A stretch of DNA of 64,000 nt from Sulfitobacter sediminilitoris (GCF_010667575.1 NZ_JAABNT010000002.1:434001-498000); one strand, 5' to 3'; numbered from the stretch's first letter, positions 25,012 to 34,848 are shown. The notes: generated by a model from the sequence alone, not told the origin. Made by a program: numbers and translations.

Positions 25012-25830
25012 ATGGGGTTTCCCGGAACCTGGATGACACAGAGCGAGAGCGTGGTGTACCGCGTGGTGCCAAAATGCGCATGCTCGACCATCGGGCAGAT
25101 CATGTTCTACTCCGACCATGGCACGTTCTTTGACGGCGACATCCATGATGCCCAGTCGGGTATGCACAAATGGGCGCTTGAGCAGTCTCAGGCACCGATC
25201 ACGGCCAATGTGACCAACCACGCGTCCTATGCCTTTACCTGTGTTCGGAACCCCTACACGCGCATTCTGTCGTCATTTTTTGACAAGATCTGTGGCATCC
25301 AGCGCAACGGCAAACGCTACCGTGGCAATCTGGTGCCGCTTTTGATTCAGAAATACGGGATTGAGGTGGGCGGCAACGACGGCAAGCAGGAGTTCGACCA
25401 GATTGAGAGCTTTCGACGCTTCCTGCTGTTCGCGCGCGACACCATCCGCTGGCGGCGGCCGATGGACCCGGACATTCACTGGTCCGCGATGTCAGGGCAC
25501 GTAAGCACCTTTATCGCGAACGGTGGGACATATGACAAAATCGTCTGGACAGAGCAGTTCAACGAAGGAATGCAGGACGTCCTGAACGCGATCAAGACAC
25601 CCCAAACCGTGAAACTGGAAGAAATCCCGCGCTTTAACGAAAGCGAGGGGCATGGACCCAAGCGCGCGCACCCGGTCGAGGATTACTTTGACGATCTGTC
25701 GATGCATCTGGTGCGCGAGATCTACAAGCGCGACTTTGAGCTTTTCAAGTACGACTTTGACAATCCGGGCAACAAGATGCCCATCGGAGAGATTGATCTG
25801 GATGAGGTCCACGCGAAGCTGGGGGATTAG
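25012..25830 (+). CDS. Sulfotransferase family 2 protein
   Basis: 272 residues. The PAPS-binding 5'-phosphosulfate loop is seen as RVVPKCACSTIGQIM near residues 18-32, and the 3'-phosphate motif as TCVRNPYTRILSSFFDK near 77-93. This is the layout of family 2 (carbohydrate-type) sulfotransferases, with a Cys-Ser-Thr core in the first loop. It should transfer sulfate from PAPS to a glycan or similar acceptor in the cytoplasm. The AT-rich divergent spacer shared with the DUF5928 glycosyltransferase probably holds both promoters. Confidence 0.9.
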   Translation: MGFPGTWMTQSESVVYRVVPKCACSTIGQIMFYSDHGTFFDGDIHDAQSGMHKWALEQSQAPITANVTNHASYAFTCVRNPYTRILSSFFDKICGIQRNGKRYRGNLVPLLIQKYGIEVGGNDGKQEFDQIESFRRFLLFARDTIRWRRPMDPDIHWSAMSGHVSTFIANGGTYDKIVWTEQFNEGMQDVLNAIKTPQTVKLEEIPRFNESEGHGPKRAHPVEDYFDDLSMHLVREIYKRDFELFKYDFDNPGNKMPIGEIDLDEVHAKLGD

Positions 25831-25884
25831 GGGGCGGCGCACCGCACCTTGCACAGGCGCCTGCTGCCCTCTACATCCCTTTGC

Positions 25885-26373
25885 ATGGCACAGGTCAAAT
25901 CATCCACCAAATCCGACCCGAACTACAAGGTCATCGCCGAGAACAAGCGCGCGCGCTTTGACTACGCGATCGAGGAAGATGTGGAATGCGGCATCATGCT
26001 TGAAGGGTCCGAGGTCAAATCCTTGCGGATGGGTGGCGCCAACATCGCGGAAAGCTATGCGGCGGTCGAAGACGGTGAGCTATGGCTCGTGAACTCCTAC
26101 ATTGCGCCCTACAAGCAGGCCAAGACATTCGGGCACGAGGAACGGCGGCGGCGCAAGTTGCTGGTCAGCCGCAAACAGCTCAGTGACATGTGGACTGCGA
26201 CGCAGCGCAAGGGCATGACGCTGGTGCCGCTGGTGATGTATTTCAATCATCGCGGCATGGCCAAGATCAAGATTGGCATCGCCAAGGGCAAGAAGGCCCA
26301 TGACAAGCGCGAAACACAGGCCAAGCGCGACTGGTCCCGGCAGAAGTCCCGTCTGTTGAAAGACCATGGCTGA
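25885..26373 (+). CDS. smpB: tmRNA-binding protein SmpB
   Basis: 162 residues. SmpB binds tmRNA (ssrA) and rescues ribosomes stalled on broken mRNAs. Conserved blocks are visible: [20 protein letters not shown], then [30 protein letters not shown], and the basic C-terminal tail [20 protein letters not shown] that enters the mRNA channel. The ATG at 25885 gives the standard length; upstream in-frame codons add unlikely residues. No good ribosome site is seen. The gene overlaps the following GST gene by 8 nt. The ssrA gene itself is not in the window. Confidence 0.97.
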   Translation: MAQVKSSTKSDPNYKVIAENKRARFDYAIEEDVECGIMLEGSEVKSLRMGGANIAESYAAVEDGELWLVNSYIAPYKQAKTFGHEERRRRKLLVSRKQLSDMWTATQRKGMTLVPLVMYFNHRGMAKIKIGIAKGKKAHDKRETQAKRDWSRQKSRLLKDHG

Positions 26374-27013
26374 GGCGCTGCGCCTTATCGGTTTCAAACA
26401 TTCGGTCTATACTTGGGTCGTGCGGTTGGCGCTGCATGAGATGGGGATGGCTGCGGAATACGTTGAAGCTGATCCTTTTGCTGAACCGCCCGACAAAGTG
26501 CTGTCTGAACATACGCCGCTGCGACGGGTGCCGGTGCTGCAACACTGCGACTTTCGACTGACCGAGACAGCGGCGATCCTGCGGTACCTTGACGCGCTCA
26601 GCGCGCGGCCCTCACTCCAACCAAGCAAGCCGAAGGCACTCGCGCAAATGGCGCAGGTCATCGGGCTTGTCGATTCGGATGTCTATCCTGTCATGATCAG
26701 GCAGGTTTTTTCTGCTGGATTTTACGCTCCTGCGGTGACGGGTGCGGTGCGTGACGATAGCGCCGTTGTGACGGGTATTGCGCGTGCTGGGCCGGTCTTG
26801 TCTGTGCTGGAACAAGTCGCCAGCGATGGACGGCAGTTGAACGGGCATGTCATGTCCTTGGCCGATCTGCATCTGGCACCGATGATGTCCTATTTTGTAC
26901 GCGTGCCCGAAGGAAATGCGATGCTTGCCAGTTTTCCAGCGTTAAGCGCGTGGTGGGGGTGGATGTCTGCCCAGGACAGCTTGCGAATGACCGACCCCCT
27001 CAAGAACTTCTGA
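26366..27013 (+). CDS. Glutathione S-transferase family protein
   Basis: 215 residues. The N-terminal thioredoxin-like domain starts [21 protein letters not shown]; the motif [20 protein letters not shown] holds the cis-Pro and the glutathione-gamma-Glu contact (T-E-T-A). The C-terminal helical domain contains [15 protein letters not shown], the N-capping-box region of GSTs. A role in detoxification is generic; no substrate can be assigned. It overlaps smpB by 8 nt. Confidence 0.92.
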   Translation: MAEALRLIGFKHSVYTWVVRLALHEMGMAAEYVEADPFAEPPDKVLSEHTPLRRVPVLQHCDFRLTETAAILRYLDALSARPSLQPSKPKALAQMAQVIGLVDSDVYPVMIRQVFSAGFYAPAVTGAVRDDSAVVTGIARAGPVLSVLEQVASDGRQLNGHVMSLADLHLAPMMSYFVRVPEGNAMLASFPALSAWWGWMSAQDSLRMTDPLKNF

Positions 27014-27095
27014 TGGCATCAGGCTGCCGCCTACTCTTGCCAGCATGACGCTGCGGCGATAGGCAAAGAAAACCCTGCCTTGAAAGGAATCCCGT

Positions 27096-27950
27096 ATGGC
27101 TGATGATCCCAAAACACTTGTGTCGACGGCATGGTTGGCCAAACATCTGAAAGATCCGGACCTACGGCTTTTGGATGCATCCTGGTACCTGCCGGACGCG
27201 GGCCGGGACGCAAAGGCCGAATACGAAGTCGCCCATATACCCGGTGCGCGGTTCTTTGACATCGACGAGATTTCTGACGCACGGTCCGACCTGCCGCATA
27301 TGGCGCCCCCGGTGGAAAAATTCATGTCCCGCATGCGTGCGATGGGTGTGGGCGACGGGCATCAGGTGGTGGTTTATGACGGTGCCGGATTGCTGTCCGC
27401 CGCACGGGTCTGGTGGTTATTCAAGCTGATGGGGCAGGAAAACGTTGCGGTACTGGACGGTGGCTTGCCGAAATGGATGGCCGAAGGAAATGAAACCGAA
27501 GACATGCCACCCATCCCGCGTGATCGGCACATGACGGTGCGGCTGCAAAATCAGCTGGTGCGCGATGTTACGCAGGTGGCCCATGCGTCCAAGCTGGGCG
27601 ATCCGCAAATCGTCGATGCGCGCTCGGCCGGACGTTTCCGCGGCGATGAGCCGGAGCCGCGGGAGGGGTTGCGCGCAGGTCATATTCCCGGGTCGCTCAA
27701 CGTGCCTTACACGGAGCTGTTGAACGACGACAAGACCATGAAATCGCCGGACGAAACCCGCGCCATATTCGAGGCGGCAGGCATGGATCTGGACAAGCCC
27801 GTGATCACGACATGTGGATCAGGTGTGACGGCGGCCATTCTGGCGCTGGCGCTTGAACGGATGGGGCACAAGGACTGGTCGCTTTATGATGGATCGTGGG
27901 CGGAATGGGGGATGTTCCCAACCGTGCCCGTCGCAACAGGAGACGCATGA
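27096..27950 (+). CDS. sseA: 3-mercaptopyruvate sulfurtransferase
   Basis: 284 residues with two rhodanese domains. The N-terminal one starts VSTAWLAKHLKDPDLRLLDA and is inactive (no loop cysteine). The C-terminal one carries the catalytic loop CGSGVTA with Cys240, and CGSG[VI]TA is the signature that separates mercaptopyruvate sulfurtransferases from thiosulfate sulfurtransferases. It moves sulfur from 3-mercaptopyruvate to thiol acceptors or cyanide. The following aminotransferase gene starts inside its stop codon (ATGA); a transaminase could supply mercaptopyruvate from cysteine, so a shared route is plausible. Confidence 0.95.
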   Translation: MADDPKTLVSTAWLAKHLKDPDLRLLDASWYLPDAGRDAKAEYEVAHIPGARFFDIDEISDARSDLPHMAPPVEKFMSRMRAMGVGDGHQVVVYDGAGLLSAARVWWLFKLMGQENVAVLDGGLPKWMAEGNETEDMPPIPRDRHMTVRLQNQLVRDVTQVAHASKLGDPQIVDARSAGRFRGDEPEPREGLRAGHIPGSLNVPYTELLNDDKTMKSPDETRAIFEAAGMDLDKPVITTCGSGVTAAILALALERMGHKDWSLYDGSWAEWGMFPTVPVATGDA

Positions 27951-29134
27951 TGTTTGAAACGCTGAAAGAACAGCCCGCCGACAAAATCCTGATGCTGATG
28001 CAGATGTACCGCGAAGACCCGCGTGACACCAAGATCGATCTTGGTGTTGGCGTCTACAAGGACGCCACCGGGCTGACGCCTGTCATGCGTGCCGTCAAGG
28101 CAGCAGAGCAAAAGATCTGGGAAGATCAAAATACCAAGGTGTATACCGGTCTGGCCGGTGATCCGGCCTTTGCCGATGCGATGATCGAGTTGGTGCTGGG
28201 CGATGCGGTCCCACGTGACACCGTTGCAGCGGCAGCCACCCCCGGCGGCACGGGTGCGGTGCGGCAGGCCTTCGAGATGATCCAGATGGCAAAGCCCGAC
28301 GCGCGGGTTTTCGTGTCCGATCCAACCTGGCCAAACCACCTGTCGATTCTGAAGTATCTCGGCATTGAGGTCGTTCCCTACCGCTATTTTGACAATGAGA
28401 CCCGCGGCGTCGATTTCGACGGGATGATGGAGGACCTCAAGCAGGCACACGCCGGTGACGTGATCCTGCTGCACGGCTGCTGCCACAACCCCACGGGTGC
28501 GAACCTGAACAGTACGGAATGGGATGGGGTCATCAAGCTGCTGCTGGAAACTGGGGCCACGCCAATGATCGACATCGCTTATCAAGGCTTTGGTGATGGG
28601 CTGGACGCCGATGCAGCGGCCACGCGCAAGATCGCGGCATCAGTGCCCGAATGCCTGATCGCGGCGAGCTGTTCAAAGAATTTCGGCATCTATCGCGAGC
28701 GCACGGGGCTTCTGATGGCAATCGCCTCGGACCCGGCGCGGCACGATCTGAACCAGAGCACGCTGGCTTTCCTTAACCGCCAGAACTACAGCTTCCCGCC
28801 CGATCACGGCGCACGGATCGTGACCACTATCCTGAACGATGACGCGCTCAAGGCAGATTGGATGGCAGAGCTGGAAGAGGTCCGCAACGCCATGCTGGGC
28901 CTACGCACACAACTGGCGGAAGAGCTTCAGCGCTTGTCCGGTTCGGACCGCTTCGGGTTCCTCGCTCAGCACCGCGGCATGTTCTCGCGTCTGGGCACGA
29001 CACCGGAAAAGGTGGAGGCGCTGCGCAAGGAACACGGTATCTATATGATCGGAGACAGCCGGATGAACATCGCCGGTTTGAATGAGTTGACGGTGCCGAT
29101 ACTGGCCAAGGCAATCATGGACGTGGGTGTCTGA
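27947..29134 (+). CDS. Aromatic/aspartate aminotransferase (class I fold)
   Basis: 395 residues from the ATG at 27947 (next codon is also ATG). It is a class I PLP aminotransferase of the AspC/TyrB type: KIDLGVGVYKDATGLTPVM at the N-terminus, LLHGCCHNPTGANL in the middle and the PLP-binding lysine in SCSKNFGIYRERTG (Lys244), then a C-terminal Arg region in DSRMNIAGL. It should interconvert aspartate or aromatic amino acids and their 2-oxo acids. Translationally coupled to sseA. TyrB-like rather than eukaryote-like from the NFGIYRER motif; the exact substrate is not resolved. Confidence 0.94.
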   Translation: MMFETLKEQPADKILMLMQMYREDPRDTKIDLGVGVYKDATGLTPVMRAVKAAEQKIWEDQNTKVYTGLAGDPAFADAMIELVLGDAVPRDTVAAAATPGGTGAVRQAFEMIQMAKPDARVFVSDPTWPNHLSILKYLGIEVVPYRYFDNETRGVDFDGMMEDLKQAHAGDVILLHGCCHNPTGANLNSTEWDGVIKLLLETGATPMIDIAYQGFGDGLDADAAATRKIAASVPECLIAASCSKNFGIYRERTGLLMAIASDPARHDLNQSTLAFLNRQNYSFPPDHGARIVTTILNDDALKADWMAELEEVRNAMLGLRTQLAEELQRLSGSDRFGFLAQHRGMFSRLGTTPEKVEALRKEHGIYMIGDSRMNIAGLNELTVPILAKAIMDVGV

Positions 29135-29261
29135 CCCACTTCCTCTTGTCCTTTGACGCAACGTCTTTCACGTCGGCTTGAGGGAATCGCTTAGGCGGTG
29201 ACTGGAGCATTGCTGTACACGGCTATGTGCAGGGTGGAACGACAAGCGAAAGGACAGAACA

Positions 29262-30443
29262 ATGAGCGCACGCGATATCGACATTACCATCTACGGGGCG
29301 ACCGGGTTTACCGGTTCGCTCGTGGCGGAATACCTGGCGGGCATCGGGGCAGGAGACGCAGACTTCAAGCTCGCCTTCGCAGGACGTAACGGCGACAAGC
29401 TGCGCGCGTTGGCAGAGGCCAATGGCTGCGCTGATCGGGTGACGCTGATTGAGGCTGATGCATCGGATCGCGCGGCGCTTGATGCGCTGGCGGCGCGCAG
29501 CAAGGTGGTGATCGCCATGGCGGGGCCTTATGCGCAATACGGGTCCGAGTTGCTGGCTGCCTGCGTAGAGGCGGGTACGGATTACGTCGATCTTTGCGGA
29601 GAGCCGCAGTGGATGCGCGCCAAGATCGAGGAGCATCAGGCGCGTGCGCAGGAGACCGGCGCACGGATCGTCTTCTCCTGCGGGTTCGACTCCATTCCCT
29701 CCGATCTGGGTGTTTTTCAATTGCAAAGCCTTGCGAAAGACAAGTTCGGCGGTGCCTTTTCCCGCGTGAAGGGCCGGGTGGAGCGCATTCAGGGCGGCCC
29801 GTCTGGTGGGACGGTGGCAAGTCTTGTCGGCTCCACCAAGGCCGCGGCGGCGGACCCGGCAGTGCGCGACGTAATGCTCAGCCCCTTTGGCCTGACACCG
29901 GGTTTTCAGGGCCCGAAACAGCCGCATGGACAGGCGCCGGTCGAGGACGAGGACATCGGCACCTGGGCCGCGCCCTTTGTCATGGCGGTGATCAACGTGA
30001 AGAACGTGCATCGCACCAACGTGCTTGCCGGACTGCCCTATGGCGAAGACTTCGTCTACGACGAGATGATGGTCACCGGACCGGGTGAAAAGGGCGCCGA
30101 AATGGCAAAGCAGATCGCGTCGATGGGGCCAGGCGGCGGCATGGGCGAATCGAAGCTCAAGCCGGGAGATGGGCCGTCGAAAGAAGAGCGCGAAAACGGG
30201 TTCTTCACCATCGCGCTGCACGGGTCTGGGCTGGACGGCCATACCGGGACGGTGCGTGTGTCTGGGGACAAGGACCCCGGCTATGGCTGCACGTCCATGA
30301 TGATCAGCCAGTCGGCATTGTGCCTGCTGCGGGACGGGGTAGAGGCCAAGGGCGGTATCTGGACGCCGGGGGCTGTGATGGGCGACAAGCTGATTTCGCG
30401 ACTTCGGGATAACGGTGTGCTTACGTTCGAGGCTGAGGTCTGA
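29262..30443 (+). CDS. Saccharopine dehydrogenase-like oxidoreductase
   Basis: 393 residues. The N-terminal Rossmann fold starts DIDITIYGATGFTGSLVAEY, and the early nucleotide loop is GATGFTG. A second block is YVDLCGEPQWMRAKIEEH, then FSCGFDSIPSDLGVFQLQ, both typical of the trans-acting enoyl reductase branch of the saccharopine dehydrogenase superfamily. The C-terminus GIWTPGAVMGDKLISRLRD is also conserved there. Actual substrate is unknown; mycobacterial relatives reduce enoyl intermediates in lipid synthesis. A bidirectional terminator follows. Confidence 0.9.
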   Translation: MSARDIDITIYGATGFTGSLVAEYLAGIGAGDADFKLAFAGRNGDKLRALAEANGCADRVTLIEADASDRAALDALAARSKVVIAMAGPYAQYGSELLAACVEAGTDYVDLCGEPQWMRAKIEEHQARAQETGARIVFSCGFDSIPSDLGVFQLQSLAKDKFGGAFSRVKGRVERIQGGPSGGTVASLVGSTKAAAADPAVRDVMLSPFGLTPGFQGPKQPHGQAPVEDEDIGTWAAPFVMAVINVKNVHRTNVLAGLPYGEDFVYDEMMVTGPGEKGAEMAKQIASMGPGGGMGESKLKPGDGPSKEERENGFFTIALHGSGLDGHTGTVRVSGDKDPGYGCTSMMISQSALCLLRDGVEAKGGIWTPGAVMGDKLISRLRDNGVLTFEAEV

Positions 30444-30540
30444 ATCCGCGACACGCTCCGCGCCTGTGCCTTCGAAAAATGGTCAGGCCTCTGCCCAAGT
30501 TCAGGACAGAGACCACAAGCTTTCATTCAAGTCCAAACAG

Positions 30541-30574
30541 AAAAGGCCCGGAGCAATCGCTCCGGGCCTTTTGC
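30541..30574. terminator. Bidirectional intrinsic terminator
   Basis: AAAAGGCCCGGAGC (30541-30554), loop AATC, GCTCCGGGCCTTTT (30559-30572): a perfect 14-nt stem whose A- and T-rich ends form a T-tract on either strand. It sits between the convergent saccharopine-dehydrogenase-like and amtB genes. Confidence 0.93.
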
Positions 30575-30592
30575 GTTGTCTAGAGGGGTAAC

Positions 30593-31924
30593 TTAGCCCT
30601 TTGAGAAGTCAGGGTATGCTTCCATGCCCAGCTCGCTTGTATCCAAACCGTTGATCTCTGCCTCTTCGCTGACACGGATACCCATGACCGCCTTGAGGAT
30701 GAACCAGACCACGCCGGATACGACGAAGACAAAGATGCCGACGACTACGATGGAGTAGAGCTGTGTGCCGAGGCTTGCGTCGCCATTGGTCAGGACGACC
30801 GCGATGGTGCCCCAGATGCCTGCAAAAAGGTGAACAGGGATCGCGCCAACCACGTCGTCGATCTTGAGCTTGTCAAGGAATGGCACTGCGAAGACCACGA
30901 TCACACCACCGATACCGCCGATCAGCGTCGCCATACCAAGGCTTGGCGTCAGAGGCTCAGCTGTGATGGATACCAGACCAGCCAGAGCGCCGTTCAGGAT
31001 CATTGTCAGGTCAGGCTTGCGGTACAACAGCTGCGTCAGGATCAGCGCCACAACAGCACCACCAGCAGCCGCTGCGTTGGTGTTGGAGAAGATCCGGCTG
31101 ACGTCAGCAATGTCACCCACGGAACCCATCGCCAACTGAGAGCCGCCGTTGAAGCCGAACCAGCCCATCCACAGGATGAATGTACCGAGTGTCGCCAGCG
31201 CAAGGTTGGAGCCAGGCATCGGGTGGACACGACCATCCTTGTACTTGCCGATACGTGGTCCAAGGATCAGCGCACCTGCCAGAGCGGCCCAGCCACCCAC
31301 GGAGTGCACAACAGTGGAGCCCGCAAAGTCGAGGAAGCCCATTTCGTCAAGGAAACCACCGCCCCACTTCCAGGATGCCTGCAGCGGATAGATGACGCCT
31401 GTCAGGATGATCACGAAAACAAGGAAGGGCCACAGTTTGATCCGCTCGGCCAAAGCACCCGATACGATGGAGGCGGTGGCCGCACAGAACATTAACTGAA
31501 AGAAGAAGTCAGAACCGGTGGAGGCGTATTCGCCATCATCGGCGCTGGCGAGGTCAATGCCCACCGCTTCAAGCACGCCCGGGCCAAAGACACCGGACAG
31601 CACGCCTTCGACGGACCATGTGCCCAGCGGGTACATCAGGTTATAACCGAAGGCCCAGTAGGCGATGGTGGCGAGCGAAAACAGCGCCACGTTCTTGGTC
31701 ATCTGCATGGTCACGTTCTTGGAACGCACCAGCCCGCCTTCGAGCATGGCAAAACCCGCGGCCATCCAGAAAACAAGGAAACCACCGATCAGGAACAGCA
31801 GCGTGTTCATGATCCAAACCATTTCAGCAGTGACCGCCGCGGCCTCTGCATCCTGCGCCAGTGCCAGCGATGGCAGCATTGTGGCTGCACCGGCGACTGG
31901 AATGAGATAAGTCTTTTTCATCAT
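30593..31924 (-). CDS. amtB: Ammonium transporter AmtB
   Basis: 443 residues. A cleavable signal peptide (ends SLALAQD) precedes 11 membrane helices, the usual Amt topology. Conserved Amt motifs include FWMAAGFAMLEGGLVRSKN, the DFAGSTVVHSVGGWAALAGA block with the first pore histidine, and GAIPVHLFAGIWGTIAV with the second. AmtB admits ammonium across the inner membrane and is blocked by the P-II protein GlnK. glnK lies directly upstream on the same strand, 12 nt away, the classic nitrogen-limitation operon. Confidence 0.97.
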   Translation of the reverse strand: MMKKTYLIPVAGAATMLPSLALAQDAEAAAVTAEMVWIMNTLLFLIGGFLVFWMAAGFAMLEGGLVRSKNVTMQMTKNVALFSLATIAYWAFGYNLMYPLGTWSVEGVLSGVFGPGVLEAVGIDLASADDGEYASTGSDFFFQLMFCAATASIVSGALAERIKLWPFLVFVIILTGVIYPLQASWKWGGGFLDEMGFLDFAGSTVVHSVGGWAALAGALILGPRIGKYKDGRVHPMPGSNLALATLGTFILWMGWFGFNGGSQLAMGSVGDIADVSRIFSNTNAAAAGGAVVALILTQLLYRKPDLTMILNGALAGLVSITAEPLTPSLGMATLIGGIGGVIVVFAVPFLDKLKIDDVVGAIPVHLFAGIWGTIAVVLTNGDASLGTQLYSIVVVGIFVFVVSGVVWFILKAVMGIRVSEEAEINGLDTSELGMEAYPDFSKG

Positions 31925-31936
31925 TTTGTCCTTTAG

Positions 31937-32275
31937 TTAGATGGCGTCGTCGCCGGTTTCGCCGGTACGCACCCGCACCGCCTGTTCCACGTCGAGCACG
32001 AAGATCTTGCCGTCGCCGATCTTGCCGGTTTGTGCAGTGCGCGAGATGACTTCGACCATCTGGTCGGCCACGGCATCTGCCACGACCAGTTCCAGCTTCA
32101 CCTTGGGGACGAAGTTCACGACGTATTCAGCGCCGCGATAGATTTCGGTGTGACCTGACTGTGCGCCAAAGCCCTTGATTTCCGTGACCATCAAGCCGCG
32201 GACACCCGCGTCAGTCAGTGCTTCGCGCACTTCCTCAAGCTTGAATGGTTTGATTGTTGCAATGATGAGTTTCAC
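31937..32275 (-). CDS. glnK: Nitrogen regulatory P-II protein GlnK
   Basis: 112 residues from a GTG (KLIIATIKPFKLEEVREAL follows), preceded by AGAGGGA about 8 nt upstream; this gives the exact P-II length. The T-loop GHTEIYRGAEYVVNFVPK carries the uridylylated tyrosine (Tyr51 in standard numbering). The B-loop TGKIGDGKIFV and C-terminal VRVRTGETGDDAI bind ATP and 2-oxoglutarate. Next to amtB, so GlnK rather than GlnB is likely. The 255-nt AT-rich upstream spacer is divergent with the penicillin-binding protein gene; NtrC control is expected, but I found no convincing sigma-54 -24/-12 motif. Confidence 0.96.
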   Translation of the reverse strand: MKLIIATIKPFKLEEVREALTDAGVRGLMVTEIKGFGAQSGHTEIYRGAEYVVNFVPKVKLELVVADAVADQMVEVISRTAQTGKIGDGKIFVLDVEQAVRVRTGETGDDAI

Positions 32276-32530
32276 CTTTGGATCCCTCTTCCGATTGGCA
32301 GGCAGGCCCTGCGTTATGCAGATGCAGAAACTGGTATTTCCGGCCCAGTTGGAAGGTTTCCGGGTTAAATTCGAGGGCGATTTCAGGCGCAAATGATAAA
32401 AAATTGTGCAATAAAGAACTTATGCCTAAAAAATAGACATTCGATTGATCCATATTCCGCTTAGCAACAGCTAAACAAACCTTAACTTTACCGGTAAGCT
32501 GCCGGAAAAAGAGCAGCTACCAGGCGGATT

Positions 32531-34750
32531 ATGACTGATTCATCCAAGCGCAAGCGCCCGCTGGTGGCGGACAAAAGGTACCCGTCCAAGGGAAAACCGA
32601 CTGCGAAAAAGCCAGCCAAGAAATCGGTTAAGAACGCCGCGCCGGTGAAACGCAAGGCGCGCAAGCCACAGCGCCCAAAGCGCGGAGGGATCATCGGCTT
32701 TTTCACCGGGATCATCTCTTGGGTTCTGCGCCTGATCTGGAAAATCACATGGCGCTTAACCGCCGCTGTGGTCCTCGTTCTGGCCGTGATTGTTGGATAC
32801 CTCTACACCACTTTGCCACCGCTGGAGGCACTATTGGACGGCCGTGCGCGGGGATCGGTGACATTGCTGGACAGAGACGGAGAGGTCTTTGCGTGGCGCG
32901 GCGATCAGTTTGGCGGTGTGGTGACGGCTGATTCCGTCTCACCTCATCTCAAGAACGCGGTCATCGCGACAGAGGACAAGCGGTTCTACCGACATTTCGG
33001 GGTCAGCCCCCGAGGCATCGCCTCGGCGGTGCGCATCAACCTTAGCGAGGGGCGCGGCCCGTTGCAGGGGCACGGCGGTTCGACGATCACACAGCAGGTT
33101 GCGAAACTGATCTGTCTGGGCGAACCCTACGACCCCTCAGCAGGAATGACCGAGAAGGAATACGAGGCCAGTTGCCGGCGCACGTCGATCCGGCGCAAGG
33201 TAAAAGAGGCGTTGTTCTCCGTGGCAATGGAGCTGAAGTATTCCAAGGACGATATCCTGTCGATCTATCTGAACCGCGCCTACATGGGGGGCGGGGCTTT
33301 CGGTGCGGAGGCAGCGGCACAGCGGTTCTTTGGCAAGCCGGCGGCGGCTGTGACACCTGCAGAAGGGGCAATGCTGGCCGGGCTACTGACGGCACCAACA
33401 ACGCTGTCGCCCACAAACAACCTTGACCGCTCACAGAACCGCGCCGCGACAGTAATCCGTCTGATGCGCGAACAAGGCTATCTGTCACAAAAGGAAGCGG
33501 ATTTCGCGCAGGCCAACCCCGCAGAGCTGTCGCAGGCAGCCGAGGCGCGAGCGGGTGGCTATTTTGCGGACTGGGTGATGTCGACAGGGCCGGAATTCTT
33601 TACCCGCAACACGACAGAGGACGTTCGGATCAAGACAACGCTGGATCAGCGCATACAGAAAGCAGCCGAGGAAGGGTTGCAATGGGTCTTTGAAAACAAG
33701 GTGCGCGAGGGCTCGCAGGCACAGGCCGCGATTGTGGTGATGTCTGCGGATGGCGCGGTACGTGGCATGGTCGGTGGTCGCAAGACCAAGGTGGCTGGAG
33801 CGTTCAACCGAGCAACGCAGGCGCTGCGGCAGACGGGATCGGCGTTCAAACCCTTTGTATACGCCGCAGCACTCGATTTGGGGTACTCGCCTAACGACCT
33901 GATCGTGGATGAACCTTACTGTCTGAACATACCCGGCTCTGGCGAATGGTGCCCGCGTAACTACACCAACAAGCATTACGGCGCGGTCACCTTGACCAAG
34001 GCGCTGGAAAACTCTCTGAACATCCCTGCGGTGAAAATCTCTGAAAGCGTGGGCCGGGAACTGGTCAGTCGCGTGGCGACTGAATTTGGCATTCGCAGTG
34101 ATCTGGCCGCAGGTCCTGCCCTGGCGCTGGGCGCATCTGAAAGCACGTTGATCGAAATGACTGGGGCCTACGCCGGTATCTTGAACGGCGGGTCGTCCGT
34201 CACGCCCTACGGGTTGATTGAATTGACGCTTCTGGGCGACGATGAACCGCTGATGGGCACGGGTGGCGGTATTGGCGAACGCGTCATACAGGAGGATGCA
34301 GCCCGGCAATTGGTCTACATGATGGAAAAGGTGATCTCGGAAGGAACTGGCTCTAGGGCGCAGTTTGGCGGGCGTGAACTTGCTGGTAAGACCGGCACCA
34401 CATCGGCGGCAAAGGACGCATGGTTCATCGGGTTTTCGGCGGACTATGTGACAGGCGTGTGGATGGGATACGACGACAACACACCGCTGACTGGCGTCAC
34501 CGGTGGTGGCCTGCCCACCGATATATGGCGCGAAACGATGAGCCGGGTACACGAAGGTTTGCCGCTGAACCCGCTTCCGATGCAGTCACCCGATCCTGCC
34601 AGCGGTCTTGGCGAAGTCCAGCGCGGATCTGATCAGATCCCGGTTGGCAACAACAGTGGTGGCACGATCATTGATCAGGTGCTCCGCGATATTTTTGGCA
34701 ACAGCGGACAGGGCAGTTCAGCACCAGCGCCGAATGCAGGTGACCGCTAG
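32531..34750 (+). CDS. Class A penicillin-binding protein (PBP1A/1B type)
   Basis: 739 residues. A very basic cytoplasmic tail (about 1-55) leads to one membrane anchor (about 73-96). The GT51 glycosyltransferase domain has catalytic Glu148 in ATEDKRFYRH and the GHGGSTITQQVAK motif. The transpeptidase domain has the SxxK motif at Ser437 (GSAFKPF), SLN in ENSLNIPAV, and KTG at Lys620. The C-terminus is Gly/Ser/Asn-rich. It polymerises and cross-links peptidoglycan in the periplasm. The length and basic N-terminus fit the alphaproteobacterial 'PBP1A/1B family' group, whose exact orthology is unclear. Confidence 0.96.
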   Translation: MTDSSKRKRPLVADKRYPSKGKPTAKKPAKKSVKNAAPVKRKARKPQRPKRGGIIGFFTGIISWVLRLIWKITWRLTAAVVLVLAVIVGYLYTTLPPLEALLDGRARGSVTLLDRDGEVFAWRGDQFGGVVTADSVSPHLKNAVIATEDKRFYRHFGVSPRGIASAVRINLSEGRGPLQGHGGSTITQQVAKLICLGEPYDPSAGMTEKEYEASCRRTSIRRKVKEALFSVAMELKYSKDDILSIYLNRAYMGGGAFGAEAAAQRFFGKPAAAVTPAEGAMLAGLLTAPTTLSPTNNLDRSQNRAATVIRLMREQGYLSQKEADFAQANPAELSQAAEARAGGYFADWVMSTGPEFFTRNTTEDVRIKTTLDQRIQKAAEEGLQWVFENKVREGSQAQAAIVVMSADGAVRGMVGGRKTKVAGAFNRATQALRQTGSAFKPFVYAAALDLGYSPNDLIVDEPYCLNIPGSGEWCPRNYTNKHYGAVTLTKALENSLNIPAVKISESVGRELVSRVATEFGIRSDLAAGPALALGASESTLIEMTGAYAGILNGGSSVTPYGLIELTLLGDDEPLMGTGGGIGERVIQEDAARQLVYMMEKVISEGTGSRAQFGGRELAGKTGTTSAAKDAWFIGFSADYVTGVWMGYDDNTPLTGVTGGGLPTDIWRETMSRVHEGLPLNPLPMQSPDPASGLGEVQRGSDQIPVGNNSGGTIIDQVLRDIFGNSGQGSSAPAPNAGDR

Positions 34751-34811
34751 CCCCATTCGGAAGCGTGATTGAGGCATCTACATTTCTTCATTTCCCGCCC
34801 TTTTCAAACTG

Positions 34812-34848
34812 TGTCAGGCTTGACCCCGAACGCAAAGCGAGGCCTGAC
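34812..34848. promoter_or_regulatory. Inverted repeat just before the PhzF-like start codon
   Basis: GTCAGGC (34812-34818) and GCCTGAC (34842-34848) flank a 23-nt interval, and the second arm touches the ATG at 34849. It could be an operator or an mRNA hairpin covering the ribosome site. It may also be chance. Confidence 0.3.

Noticed and set aside
29223..30242. 339-residue open frame antisense to the saccharopine-dehydrogenase-like gene
   Set aside because: The sense frame carries clear Rossmann and family motifs; the antisense one has none.
32276..32530. Sigma-54/NtrC promoter expected ahead of glnK-amtB
   Set aside because: I could not find a convincing TGGC-N7-8-TTGC element on the minus strand; nitrogen control remains an expectation only.
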